Shown here in pieces: positions 27,020 to 35,111 of a DNA stretch of 64,000 nt. Numbering within the stretch: position 1 is the stretch's first letter; each line of letters starts with the position of its first letter. The position numbers and the translations under genes were made by a program. Under the pieces are notes generated by a model. It was not told where the DNA came from and ran no database searches. It saw nothing but the letters and a program-made list of their open reading frames with translations. Source of the DNA: UBA10939 sp050942745 (GTDB lineage Bacteria; Myxococcota; Myxococcia; Myxococcales; UBA5297); the NCBI GenBank assembly GCA_050942745.1, contig JBMNNX010000002.1, positions 17,544 to 81,543 on the forward strand, written 5' to 3'.

Positions 27020-29486
27020 GGTCTCTCCTTTTGCTGTCCCCTCCAACCAGTTCGGAAACCATGCGGAGGAGCTCCTCCGGCTCGAATGGCTTGTTGATGA
27101 AGCTGCAGCCCTTGCTGCGGGCGTGCTGCGTCATCGGGTCATCGTTGAGCCCGGACATGAACAGTGCCTTCATGCCCGGGTAGACCCCCCGGAGTAGCTC
27201 CGCGAGCGTGGGGCCGCTCATCCCCGGCATCGACACATCGGTGAGCAGCAGATCGATCGCCCCAGAGTGGCGCTGGCTCAACTCGAGCGCTTCTGCCGGG
27301 CTCTTCGCCCCCAGCGTGCGGAAATCGTGTCCTTCCAAAATTCGGCGTACGGCCTGGCCGAGCAGCGGCTCGTCATCGACCACCAGCACCGTGATCGGAG
27401 CGCCCTGAGCCGGGCGAGGCAGCTCGGTCGGCTTCGGAGTCGCCTCGATCGTGCTCGCCGGGAACAGCAGGTGGAACGTCGTGCCACGCCCCAGCTCGCT
27501 TTCGAGCCGAATCGACCCGCCTGCCTCGCGCACGAAGGTGTCGACGACCGACAGGCCGATCCCCGTGCCCTTGCCGATGGGCTTGGTCGTGAAGAACGGC
27601 TCGAAGACCTTCGCCCGGGTCTCCGGGCTCATGCCGCACCCTTCGTCGGAAACGATGAGCTCGAAGTGCTTGCCGGCGGTGGGCGACTGGTTCCAGCCCT
27701 CCTCGTCGCCGTTGAGGGTGACGGCTCGCGTCTGAAGCGTGATCGTCCCTCCGTCGGGCATGGCGTCGCGGCCGTTGAGCACCAGGTTCATCAGCGCCTG
27801 CTCGAGCTGCTCGGGATCGACCCGGATCTTATCGACCGCGGGGTCGAGGTCGGCGCGCAGCGCGATCGTCTCGGGAACGACTCGGCGCACCACGCTGACG
27901 AGCTGAGAGACGAAGCCGTTCAGCTCGATCGTCTGCGGCACCTTCACGTCCTGGCGGCAGAACGCGAGCAGTTGCCGGATCAGGCGGTCGGCCCGGCCGG
28001 TGGCCCGCCCGATGGCCTCGACACTCTTGGCGATGAGCGGGTCCTCGGCGCGCTTCTTCAGCAGGTGGTTGTAGGAGACGATGATCGCCAGCAGGTTGCC
28101 AAACTCGTGGGCGATGCTGCCGGAGAGCCGGCCTATCTCCTCCATCTTGCGGGCCTCGTGGACCTGCTTCTGGAGGGCGATCTCGCGGCTGACGTCGTGG
28201 ATGCGAAGGACGAACAGATCGACCGCGCCGGAGGCATCGTAGGTAGGCGACAGGACGAGGTCCTCGACGATCTCGTGCTGCCCGTCCTCGCGGTGCGCGA
28301 TTCGACCGTACCAGCCGTCTTTGCGCGCGATCGCTTCAGCCAGCCCGTCGGTCGCCCCGCCGAGATCGATCTCCTGGAGCGGACGGCCGAGCAGGCTTGC
28401 CGCGGTCATCCCCCGGCTGCGCTCGAAGGCAGGGTTGACGTATTCGATGCGGCCCTCGCCGTTGGCGATGACGACGCCTTCGACCGACTGCCGGACCGCG
28501 ACGGCCAGGCGCGTGCGCTCCTCTTCGAGCAGCCGCCGATCGCTCAGATCGTTGACGAGGATGGCGAAGCCCCGAAGGGACTGCTTGTGGTCGAGGACCG
28601 GCGAGATGATCACCCGCGCCCAGAACCGGGAGCTGTCCTTGCGGCAAAACCAGCCCTCCCGCTCGACGCAGCCGGTGGGAGTGCCGGTCGCCAATTTCGG
28701 GGTCTGAAGGAGCTGCTGGTCGCGCCCGAGGTTCGAGAAGGGCTTGCCGACGACGTCCTTCTCGTCGAACCCGTGCAGCCGCTTGGCGCCGCTGTTCCAA
28801 CTCACGATCTCGCCGCGGGGGTTGGCGAAGAAGAACGAGTGGTTGGCATTGCTCTCCACCAGCAGGTGGAGCTCTTCGGCGCTGCGCTCTAGCACGAAGA
28901 CGAGCATCGCCATTCCGATGAGCAGATGGAGCACCGTGTCGAGCCAGTAGCCCAGCCAGCCGCTGCCCTGCGGAGCGAGAACCGGGTAGGCGATGGCCCA
29001 TAGCCCTTTGAGCACCATCAGCAGGCCGAGGACTTGGGGCAGCGACCGGTTTCGCGAGAGCGGCTTGCGGAAGAAGACTCCCCCGAGCCAGATGAAGGCA
29101 ACGGCGATGACGACGGCCGGCGGCGTGAGCGCGACCTCGATGCGATGGGCCAACCGCAGGCCGAGCGACAGGGCGAAGAGCAGGGCGGGGAGCGCTATCA
29201 GCCAGGCGCCCGGTCTGCGCTCGCCAATCTCGTGCCCCGCGCGAATGAAGAAGTAGGGGATGAGGGAGGTAGAGGCGGCCGCCGCCACGAAGATGGGCGG
29301 GTAGCACTCCACCACGGTGGTCGCGGTGTCCAGCACGGCCGTAAGCGAAAAGCACAGATAGGCCCAGGACCAGTTGGCGAAGAAATGGTGGCGGTAGCTG
29401 CCACGAAGCCAGAACGAGACCAGGGTCACCACCCCGACGCTGGTCAAGTAGAAGAAGCGCAGCAAGACTTCGTGGTTCGAATCCAT
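26994..29486 (-). CDS. Membrane hybrid histidine kinase with 7-TM sensor, two PAS domains and receiver
   Basis: An 830-residue protein. About seven hydrophobic segments fill residues 8-225, forming an integral-membrane sensor. Two PAS domains follow (SNANHSFFFANPRGEIVSW and SVEGVVIANGEGRIEYVNP). HisKA has the phospho-His in GSIAHEFGNLLAII. HATPase shows NLVLNGRDAM, DEGCGM and GKGTGIGLS. A C-terminal receiver has the phospho-Asp in LLLTDVSMPGMSG. It senses a membrane or lipophilic cue and passes phosphate internally; no separate response regulator is adjacent. Start at 29486 precedes the first helix closely; an upstream in-frame start at 29606 adds 40 unrelated residues. Its 3' end overlaps the PLP/GNAT gene by 26 bp. 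Confidence 0.9.
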   Translation of the reverse strand: MDSNHEVLLRFFYLTSVGVVTLVSFWLRGSYRHHFFANWSWAYLCFSLTAVLDTATTVVECYPPIFVAAAASTSLIPYFFIRAGHEIGERRPGAWLIALPALLFALSLGLRLAHRIEVALTPPAVVIAVAFIWLGGVFFRKPLSRNRSLPQVLGLLMVLKGLWAIAYPVLAPQGSGWLGYWLDTVLHLLIGMAMLVFVLERSAEELHLLVESNANHSFFFANPRGEIVSWNSGAKRLHGFDEKDVVGKPFSNLGRDQQLLQTPKLATGTPTGCVEREGWFCRKDSSRFWARVIISPVLDHKQSLRGFAILVNDLSDRRLLEEERTRLAVAVRQSVEGVVIANGEGRIEYVNPAFERSRGMTAASLLGRPLQEIDLGGATDGLAEAIARKDGWYGRIAHREDGQHEIVEDLVLSPTYDASGAVDLFVLRIHDVSREIALQKQVHEARKMEEIGRLSGSIAHEFGNLLAIIVSYNHLLKKRAEDPLIAKSVEAIGRATGRADRLIRQLLAFCRQDVKVPQTIELNGFVSQLVSVVRRVVPETIALRADLDPAVDKIRVDPEQLEQALMNLVLNGRDAMPDGGTITLQTRAVTLNGDEEGWNQSPTAGKHFELIVSDEGCGMSPETRAKVFEPFFTTKPIGKGTGIGLSVVDTFVREAGGSIRLESELGRGTTFHLLFPASTIEATPKPTELPRPAQGAPITVLVVDDEPLLGQAVRRILEGHDFRTLGAKSPAEALELSQRHSGAIDLLLTDVSMPGMSGPTLAELLRGVYPGMKALFMSGLNDDPMTQHARSKGCSFINKPFEPEELLRMVSELVGGDSKRRDHEEGIGLS

Positions 29487-30038
29487 TGAGCGCTGGGACC
29501 CCGTAATTGGCGACAGGCGCATTCTAATCGATGTTGAACAATCTTTCCTCCTAAGTTCGCGAACTGACTGTGCTTTTCCAGCGTGCGCGAAAGAATACAG
29601 GCGCATTGGAATCGGCGAATGCGCCGCCGCGCGGGTGGCGGAATCCGAAGGTTGAGGAAAGGTGCTCGCTTGGCGCCTTCCTTCGGTGTAGTCGCAATCA
29701 ACAAAAGCATAGATAATTGGAGCTCATCGGTGAGAGGCGAGCAGGTCGGCGCAGTCTTCGCCCGGAAAGTCGGTTTCGTCAGTTGGTTCCGGGCGAAGAG
29801 CCGTAGGTCCCGAAGCTGCTGAATTCACGGGTGGTCGTCGTTCAAGTCAGACTCGAGAGGCGAATCCGCGAGTCCCCCGACTCCGAGGCTCCCGCTGGTT
29901 GCCTCTATGCTCGGGACGACCGGGGGGTGGCCAAGTTGCACTAGGACGGAACGTGCTCGGGTGTGCCGAGCAGGCTTGGCCGGCGCCTCGAAACGCATCG
30001 GCGCGAGCGGCCTTGGCCACAGTCCCCGGTGCGCTCGG
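29487..30038. other. 552-bp gap upstream of the hybrid kinase operon
   Basis: The gap separates the kinase start from the end of the DUF2520 gene, on the same strand. It must hold the kinase promoter. The A+T content rises at 29695-29720 (AACAAAAGCATAGATAATTG), a plausible promoter or operator zone. No gene with plausible codon use is visible. Confidence 0.5.
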
Positions 30039-30890
30039 TCAGCGGGCGCGGCGTCCCCCGCCGCGCGCGCCCGACACCGCCGCGGCGATAAGCCGCAGCT
30101 GGTCAGGTGAAGCGCGGCCGAGCCTCTGCGAGAGGGCGAGCAGCGCCGCGCCGAGCGCCCGGTAGAGCTCGAGCGCGCGCGCGTCGCCAGGCGAGGAGAG
30201 CGCGCTCAGGTGCGCGCGGACGACCGCGCTGTCGCCGCGGGCGATGGGGCCGGTGAGCGCGCCGGGAAGCCGATGGGCCTCCAGCCCGCTGAGCGCCGAG
30301 CGCATCAGCGGCAGGAGCGCTTCGAGCGCCGCGCGCTCTTCGACGCCGCACTGGCCAAGCAGGCGCGCGGCCTCGGCGGCGAGCGCGACGAGGCCGTTCG
30401 AGGCGAGGACGGCGGCCACGTGGTAGCGCGCGCGGTCCTCGACCGGAAGGTCGAAGGGCTTCATCCCCGCCGCGCGCGCAAGGCGCGCGAGCGTGCGCGA
30501 GGCTTGCCGGTCGCCGCTGACGGCGGCCGACGCGCCGGCCAGCGCGGCCCGCGGAGACGGGACGGCGCACAGCGGGTGCAGCGAGCCCAAGTGTGCGGCG
30601 CGCGCGGGCGCGAGCGCCGACAGGTCGAGGGCACCGGAGCAGTGCGCGACGACCTGACCGGCACGAAAGCGCTCGGCGTGCGAGCGGGCGACCTCGGCGA
30701 TCGCGTCGTCGGGGACGCAGAGGAACACGACCCCGGCGCGCGCGATAGCGGCCGCGGCCCGCGCTTCGTCGCGAGCGTTCCGCGGCCGCCCGAAGGCGCG
30801 GGCGTCGCAGGCGGCGCGCCGCAGCGCGCGCGCGAGCGCGCCGCCGACGCGACCGCGGCCGATGATGCAGATCTCGGGTCTGGGGGCCAT
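30039..30890 (-). CDS. DUF2520 Rossmann-like NAD(P)-binding protein
   Basis: A 283-residue protein. The Rossmann motif ICIIGRGRVGGALARAL opens the chain at residues 7-23. A VVFLCVPDDAIAEVA stretch and AHCSGALDLSAL follow, with GSLHPLCAVPSP near residue 105, the DUF2520 signature. The helical C-terminal domain resembles that of 6-phosphogluconate/pyrroline-carboxylate reductase relatives. A dehydrogenase-like role with NAD(P) is implied, substrate unknown. In other bacteria such genes often sit next to panC/panB; here none is present. It starts 18 bp after the OmpA gene stop and is probably in the same operon. Confidence 0.82.
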   Translation of the reverse strand: MAPRPEICIIGRGRVGGALARALRRAACDARAFGRPRNARDEARAAAAIARAGVVFLCVPDDAIAEVARSHAERFRAGQVVAHCSGALDLSALAPARAAHLGSLHPLCAVPSPRAALAGASAAVSGDRQASRTLARLARAAGMKPFDLPVEDRARYHVAAVLASNGLVALAAEAARLLGQCGVEERAALEALLPLMRSALSGLEAHRLPGALTGPIARGDSAVVRAHLSALSSPGDARALELYRALGAALLALSQRLGRASPDQLRLIAAAVSGARGGGRRAR

Positions 30891-30908
30891 GGGCGGGCAG
30901 TCTACGCC

Positions 30909-32573
30909 CTACTCGACGACGGTGAACTCCACGCGGCGGTTCCTCGCGCGGCCGAGCGGCGTAGTGTTCGGCGCGATGGGGCGCTCCTCGCCAAACCCCT
31001 CGGCCTGCAGCCGCCTGGGCTCGATGGCCTTGTCGACGAGGTACTTGACGACCGACTGCGCCCTGCGTCGGCTCAGGTCGAGGTTGAACGCCGCGCTGCC
31101 GACGTCGTCGGTGTGCCCCTCGATGAGCAGGCGCTTGATCTCCGGGTGCGCGCGGACCAGCTCGGCGATGGTGTCGAGGACGGGGAACGACTCCTTCTTT
31201 ATCGTGGCCTTGCCGGTGTCGAAGGTGATGGCGCCCTTGATGACGAGCTTGTTCTTGTCGAGCGTGGCCAGGGGCTTGCCCGGGCAGCCGTCCTCGCTCG
31301 CCGGGCCGGAGATGGTCGGGCACTTGTCGTCGATGTCCGGCACCTCGTCGCCGTCGCCGTCCGGGCAGCCCTCGTACTCGGGCGGCCCGCCGACCTCGAC
31401 GCAGCGATCCTTGTCGTCGGGCGTGCCGTCGCCGTCGCGGTCCGGGCAGCCCTCGAGCTTCTCGAGGCCGGCGGTGTCGGGGCAGCGGTCCTTCTCGTCG
31501 GGGACGCCGTCGCGGTCGTTGTCGGGATCCGGGCAGCCATCCGAGTCCTCGAAGCCGTCGTCGTCCTCGGCCTGGTCCGGGCAGCGGTCGTCCTCGTCGG
31601 CGACGCCGTCGCCGTCGCGGTCGTGGAAGATGCGCTCGTAGCGCAGCGCGGCGAAGAGCCGGAACGACTCGCGGCCGAACCCCGACTCCATGGCGAGCCC
31701 GGTGCCGCCGCCGACGAGCGCGTGGAGGTTGCCGTGCACCTGCGCGCGCAGGCCGAGCAAGAGCCCGAGCGGCGTCTTCAGCGCGTCGGCGTCCGGCCCG
31801 TTGAACGGCGCGCGCGCCGGGGTCGCCGCGAGCAGCTCGCCGAAGGCGAACCAGCGCTCGAAGAGCAGCCTCGGCAGCTCGTACGAGCCGGCCAGCGCGA
31901 CGGTCAGCTCGTCGCCGACGTAGAGGTTCACGTAGCGCCCGGGCTTCTGCCGGTAGCGATAGCCCGCCTCGAGCCCGAGCCGCAGCTTGTCGAAGAAGGT
32001 GCGCTCGACGACCGCGCGCGGGGCGAGCACCAGCCCGCGCTCACCGAGGAAGTCCTGGTCGGCCCCGGTCGGCAGGCGCAGCTCGGCGATGAGCGCGAGC
32101 GCCAGCGGCGCGCTCGCCTGCGAGAGCAAGCGCACCTTGCCCAGCGCGCGCATGTCTCCGAGCCCGTAAGCGGCGGGCCGGGCGGGGGCGAACCCGGTCG
32201 CCCGCTCCAGGTCCTCGAAGCCGTCGGCCTGCCAGGCGGTGAAGGGCACATCCAGGCCGACCTCCGCCCAGTCCGTCAGCGCGTATGAGCCGACGAGGTG
32301 GAGATCGAGCCTCGAGCGGATGAGATCGCCGACCTTCTCGTCGCCGAGCTGGAAGGCCATCAGGCCCGAGGCGAAGTCGAGGGTGAGGTCGAGGTGGTAG
32401 GAGCGCGCCGGGGCGAACCGGGCTCCCTCGGTGGTGAAGAGGGCGTCGTGGCCGACGGCCGGCTTGGCGCCGATGGGGTCGATTCCGCGGGCGAGCGGAT
32501 CGTCGGCTGCGCGCGCGGGGGCAGCGAGCGCGAGCGCTGCGGCTGTTGCGAGCAGAGCGGGGTAGAGGCGCAA
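30909..32573 (-). CDS. OmpA-family outer-membrane protein with TSP3 repeats
   Basis: A 554-residue protein with a signal peptide cleaved after ARAA-type residues (about 22). Residues 40-330 alternate hydrophobic and polar residues as a beta-barrel. About five thrombospondin type-3 calcium-binding repeats follow (DRDGDGVADEDDRCPD and similar, residues 330-425). The OmpA/MotB peptidoglycan-binding domain ends the chain: FDTGKATI, LIEGHTDDVGS, LSRRRAQSVVKYL. This is a standard myxobacterial surface architecture linking outer membrane and cell wall. It is the first gene of a likely pair with the DUF2520 gene. Confidence 0.9.
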   Translation of the reverse strand: MRLYPALLATAAALALAAPARAADDPLARGIDPIGAKPAVGHDALFTTEGARFAPARSYHLDLTLDFASGLMAFQLGDEKVGDLIRSRLDLHLVGSYALTDWAEVGLDVPFTAWQADGFEDLERATGFAPARPAAYGLGDMRALGKVRLLSQASAPLALALIAELRLPTGADQDFLGERGLVLAPRAVVERTFFDKLRLGLEAGYRYRQKPGRYVNLYVGDELTVALAGSYELPRLLFERWFAFGELLAATPARAPFNGPDADALKTPLGLLLGLRAQVHGNLHALVGGGTGLAMESGFGRESFRLFAALRYERIFHDRDGDGVADEDDRCPDQAEDDDGFEDSDGCPDPDNDRDGVPDEKDRCPDTAGLEKLEGCPDRDGDGTPDDKDRCVEVGGPPEYEGCPDGDGDEVPDIDDKCPTISGPASEDGCPGKPLATLDKNKLVIKGAITFDTGKATIKKESFPVLDTIAELVRAHPEIKRLLIEGHTDDVGSAAFNLDLSRRRAQSVVKYLVDKAIEPRRLQAEGFGEERPIAPNTTPLGRARNRRVEFTVVE

Positions 32574-32905
32574 GGCGAACCTCGTCTTCTCGGGGCAGAG
32601 GGTGTGCCGGCCAGGTCGGAAAAAACAGCGTAGTGGCGAAGCCGAGGACCGTCAAAAGTGCGAAGGGCGCCCGGGTCTGGCCTCGGAAGACGGCGCGGAC
32701 GAGCGCCGATCGAACGGGCGAGCGTCGCTCGCGGCGGTCTGTCGCCGGAAGCTCCGGCAGGCATCGCGCGGGACCCGCGCCGGACGGGAATGCGCGGAGA
32801 CGGAGGCCGCGGGCGCGCGGTGTAGCAGAAGCGGCGGCGCGGCGAGTCGGCCGCACGCGTCCGGAGGCCGCGGGCGCGCGGCGCGGCGCCCGGTCGCCCG
32901 GCGCC
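32574..32905. other. 332-bp gap with a short direct repeat
   Basis: No gene. GGAGGCCGCGGGCGCGCGG occurs twice, near 32802 and 32864. A GGCGCC / GGCGCC stem near 32883-32903 could terminate the regulator gene ending at 32906. The OmpA gene promoter should lie in the left part; no clear consensus is seen. Confidence 0.45.
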
Positions 32906-33604
32906 TCAGATGCGCGGCGATTCGCCGATGCTCACGTCCTCGAGCCCGTCGAAGTCGGCGATTCGCAGCCGCCCGTCGCTGGTGCGCTCGATGAGCCCGG
33001 CCTCCTCGAGCCGGCGAAGCGAGCGGGAGAGCGTCTCGCTCGTCAGGTTGAGGTGGCTCGCGAGGTGCTTCTTAAGGCTCGGCAGCTTCACCGAGGCTTC
33101 GCGGGTCCCGAGGGTGTTGAGCAGGTAGCGGGCGACGCGGCTGGTCGCGTCGCGCAAAACGATGTCCTCCATCAGCCCGACGAGCTGGCGCACCCAGGAG
33201 GTGAGGCCGCCGATGATCTGCAGGCAGAGCTCGTGGTGCTCCTCGAGCTCGCGCTTGAACGGCCCGGACGGCAGCAGCACGCAGTCGGTCGGCTCGATGG
33301 CCTCGGCGTAGGCAGGGCAGTCGAAGCCGCCGATGGCGGCGACCTCGGCGAAGGTCTGGCCCGGGCCGGCGAGGTGCAGTACGTGCTCCTTTCCCGAAGG
33401 GCCCACTTTATAGATGCGCACCCGCCCGTTGCCGACGATATAGACGCCCGGGCACGGATCGTCCTGGCGGAAGATGGTCTTGCCCTTGGGGAACTGGTGA
33501 TAGCTCGCCATCGCGAGCAGGCGGGCGCGGCCCTGGGGGTCGACCTGCGACAGAAAGCCGCACGCGTTGATGATCTCCGCCATCCGCACCGAGCGCGATG
33601 CCAC
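32906..33604 (-). CDS. Crp/Fnr-family regulator (DNR/HcpR-like)
   Basis: A 232-residue regulator. Residues 10-125 form the cyclic-nucleotide-type beta-barrel (FPKGKTIFRQDDPCPGVYIVGNG, then GPGQTFAEVAAIGGF). A dimer helix and a winged HTH follow, with the recognition helix in SETLSRSLRRLEEAGLI. The E-x-x-S-R pattern is that of FNR/DNR proteins binding TTGAT half-sites. The N-terminal Cys cluster of FNR is absent, so it is not an oxygen-sensing iron-sulfur FNR; DNR or HcpR types, which respond to NO or nitrosative stress, fit better. Start is GTG at 33604, fixed by AAGGAGGG just upstream; a GTG at 33670 would place the operator inside the gene. Divergent from a ferredoxin-like gene. Confidence 0.85.
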   Translation of the reverse strand: MASRSVRMAEIINACGFLSQVDPQGRARLLAMASYHQFPKGKTIFRQDDPCPGVYIVGNGRVRIYKVGPSGKEHVLHLAGPGQTFAEVAAIGGFDCPAYAEAIEPTDCVLLPSGPFKRELEEHHELCLQIIGGLTSWVRQLVGLMEDIVLRDATSRVARYLLNTLGTREASVKLPSLKKHLASHLNLTSETLSRSLRRLEEAGLIERTSDGRLRIADFDGLEDVSIGESPRI

Positions 33605-33619
33605 CAAACCCTCCTTCTC

Positions 33620-33633
33620 TTGATCCAGGTCAA
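33620..33633. promoter_or_regulatory. FNR/DNR-type operator
   Basis: TTGAT-CCAG-GTCAA matches the TTGAT-N4-ATCAA consensus at 9 of 10 positions and lies between the divergent regulator and ferredoxin-like genes. It is 16 bp upstream of the regulator GTG and about 103 bp upstream of the ferredoxin ATG. Its position suggests autorepression of the regulator and activation of the other gene. Confidence 0.65.
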
Positions 33634-33735
33634 CGACCGCAAGACTGCGTTGCGCGAGGCTGTTAATCACAGGCCCGGGACAGATGCCACTCGCACGGAA
33701 GCGGCGGCACGCACGCCGGGCACCGGAGGAGACGG

Positions 33736-34560
33736 ATGCTTCGCAAGATCATCAGGATCGACGAGTCGAAGTGTGACGGCTGTGGCGCTTGTGTTCCCGC
33801 CTGCAAGGAAGGGGCGTTGCAGGTCATCGACGGCAAGGCGCGGCTGGTGAGCGATGTCTACTGCGACGGGCTAGGAGCCTGCCTCGGCGACTGCCCGCGA
33901 GGCGCTATCGAGATCATCGAGCGCGAAGCCCCGGCGTTCGACCTGGAGGCGGCGGAGCGGCACGTCGCCCAGCTCCAGGCGAAGAAGCAGGCCCCGGCTG
34001 CCCACGGCGGCTGCCCCGGATCGGCGCACCGCACGCTCGCCACGGCCCCGGCGTCCGGTCCCCACGCCCACCACGCGGGAGGCGGCTGCCCGGGCTCGGC
34101 GCACCGGATGCTCAACGCCGCGGGGAAGCCCGCGAGGCCCGGGCCCAGCACGGCGGCTGGACCGTCGCAGCTCGGGCACTGGCCCGTCCAGCTCCAACTC
34201 GTCTCCCCGCGCGCGCCCTTCCTTCAGGGCGCCGATCTGCTGGTCTGCGCCGACTGCGTGCCGTTCGCTGTGCCCGACTTCCATCAGCGCTACTTGGCCG
34301 GACGCGCCGTGGTCGTAGGCTGCCCCAAGCTCGACGACATCGAGCATTACCGCGAGAAGCTCGCGGCGATCGTCTACCACGCGCAGCCGAAGAGCCTCAC
34401 CGTGCTGCGGATGGAGGTGCCGTGCTGCGGAGGCATCGCGCAGGCCCTCGTTGCGGCCCGCGACGTCGCGGCGCCCGAGCTGCCGGTCGAGCTGCACACC
34501 ATCGGCGTCGACGGCTCGATCAGCGTGCAGAAGCTCGGCCCTGACGCCGGGGAAGGGTAA
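33736..34560 (+). CDS. Ferredoxin-like 4Fe-4S protein, Hcp-associated type
   Basis: A 274-residue protein. A first [4Fe-4S] motif CDGCGACVPACKEGA lies at residues 13-27. The second, CDGLGACLGDCP at 43-54, has Gly where a Cys of the usual C-x2-C is expected. The middle holds two GGCPGSAHR motifs (about 95 and 116), separated by Pro/His-rich linkers. The C-terminal 110 residues contain LVCADCVPFAVPDFH, VVGCPKLDD and a VPCCGGI motif. Proteins of this type often accompany hybrid cluster protein (Hcp) under HcpR/DNR control; no hcp is in this window. It may transfer electrons in nitrosative-stress defence, an inference from context. Cytoplasmic. Confidence 0.75.
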   Translation: MLRKIIRIDESKCDGCGACVPACKEGALQVIDGKARLVSDVYCDGLGACLGDCPRGAIEIIEREAPAFDLEAAERHVAQLQAKKQAPAAHGGCPGSAHRTLATAPASGPHAHHAGGGCPGSAHRMLNAAGKPARPGPSTAAGPSQLGHWPVQLQLVSPRAPFLQGADLLVCADCVPFAVPDFHQRYLAGRAVVVGCPKLDDIEHYREKLAAIVYHAQPKSLTVLRMEVPCCGGIAQALVAARDVAAPELPVELHTIGVDGSISVQKLGPDAGEG

Positions 34561-35111
34561 GAGGCGTCGGAGCGCCGGCCTTCGTGCCGGCGCCGTCGCG
34601 CGCTCGGTGCGAGAGGGGAGGAACGCGAGGTGATTTCCCCGACCGAGTGAAGTCGGAGCGCCGGCCTTCGTGCCGGCGCCGTCGCGCGTATGCCGCGGCC
34701 GCGGAGGAACGCGAGGCGATTGCCCGACCGAGCGAAGTCGGAGCGCCGGCCTTCGTGCCGGCGCCGTCGCGCGCATGCCGCGGCCGCGGAGGAACGCGAG
34801 GCGATTGCCCGACCGAGCGAAGTCGGAGCGCCGGCCTTCGTGCCGGCGCCGTCGTGCGTCCGCCAGGGCCGCGGAGGAACGCGAGGTGATTTCCCCGACC
34901 GAGCGAAGTCGGAGCGCCGGCCTTCGTGCCGGCGCCGTCGTGCGTCCGCCAGGGCCGCGGAGGAACGCGAGGCGATTGCACCGACCGAATAATGAGGTAA
35001 GGGAGCGCCGCCGTCTCGGCGGCGTGCGTGCGCGGTTAAGGACTACGCGGTTGGCGAAGCTGGAGCTGCGCAACCCAGTCTTCCACCCGCGCCCAGTCCG
35101 GACGCTCCGGC
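34561..35111. other. 551-bp non-coding region filled by tandem repeats
   Basis: The first 430 bp are the 86-bp tandem array described separately. A further hairpin, CGCCGCC / GGCGGCG, lies at 35006-35024. The remaining 85 bp up to the end of the DUF6901-like gene hold nothing recognisable. The frames open across the array are low-complexity artefacts. Confidence 0.65.
34566..34990. repeat. Tandem array of five 85-86 bp units carrying palindrome family B
   Basis: Units start at 34566, 34652, 34737, 34822 and 34908. Each contains the hairpin GCGCCGGC-CTTCGT-GCCGGCGC, followed by CGTCG, a variable 20-bp part, then GGAGGAACGCGAGG and GACCGAGCGAA. Units 2 and 3 are almost identical, as are 4 and 5 in their variable part, indicating recent duplication. 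The same hairpin occurs at 45069 and 45136. Confidence 0.85.

Noticed and set aside
29474..29484. GGTTCGAATCC, resembling a tRNA T-arm
   Set aside because: It spans the first codons of the hybrid kinase on the opposite strand, and no T-stem, anticodon arm or acceptor stem can be formed around it.
29583..29822. A 79-codon plus-strand open frame
   Set aside because: No ribosome site, Arg-rich composition and no recognisable domain; it lies in the kinase upstream region.
34566..34990. CRISPR-like array
   Set aside because: Units are contiguous and lack unique spacers; the conserved part is a hairpin and no cas gene is nearby.
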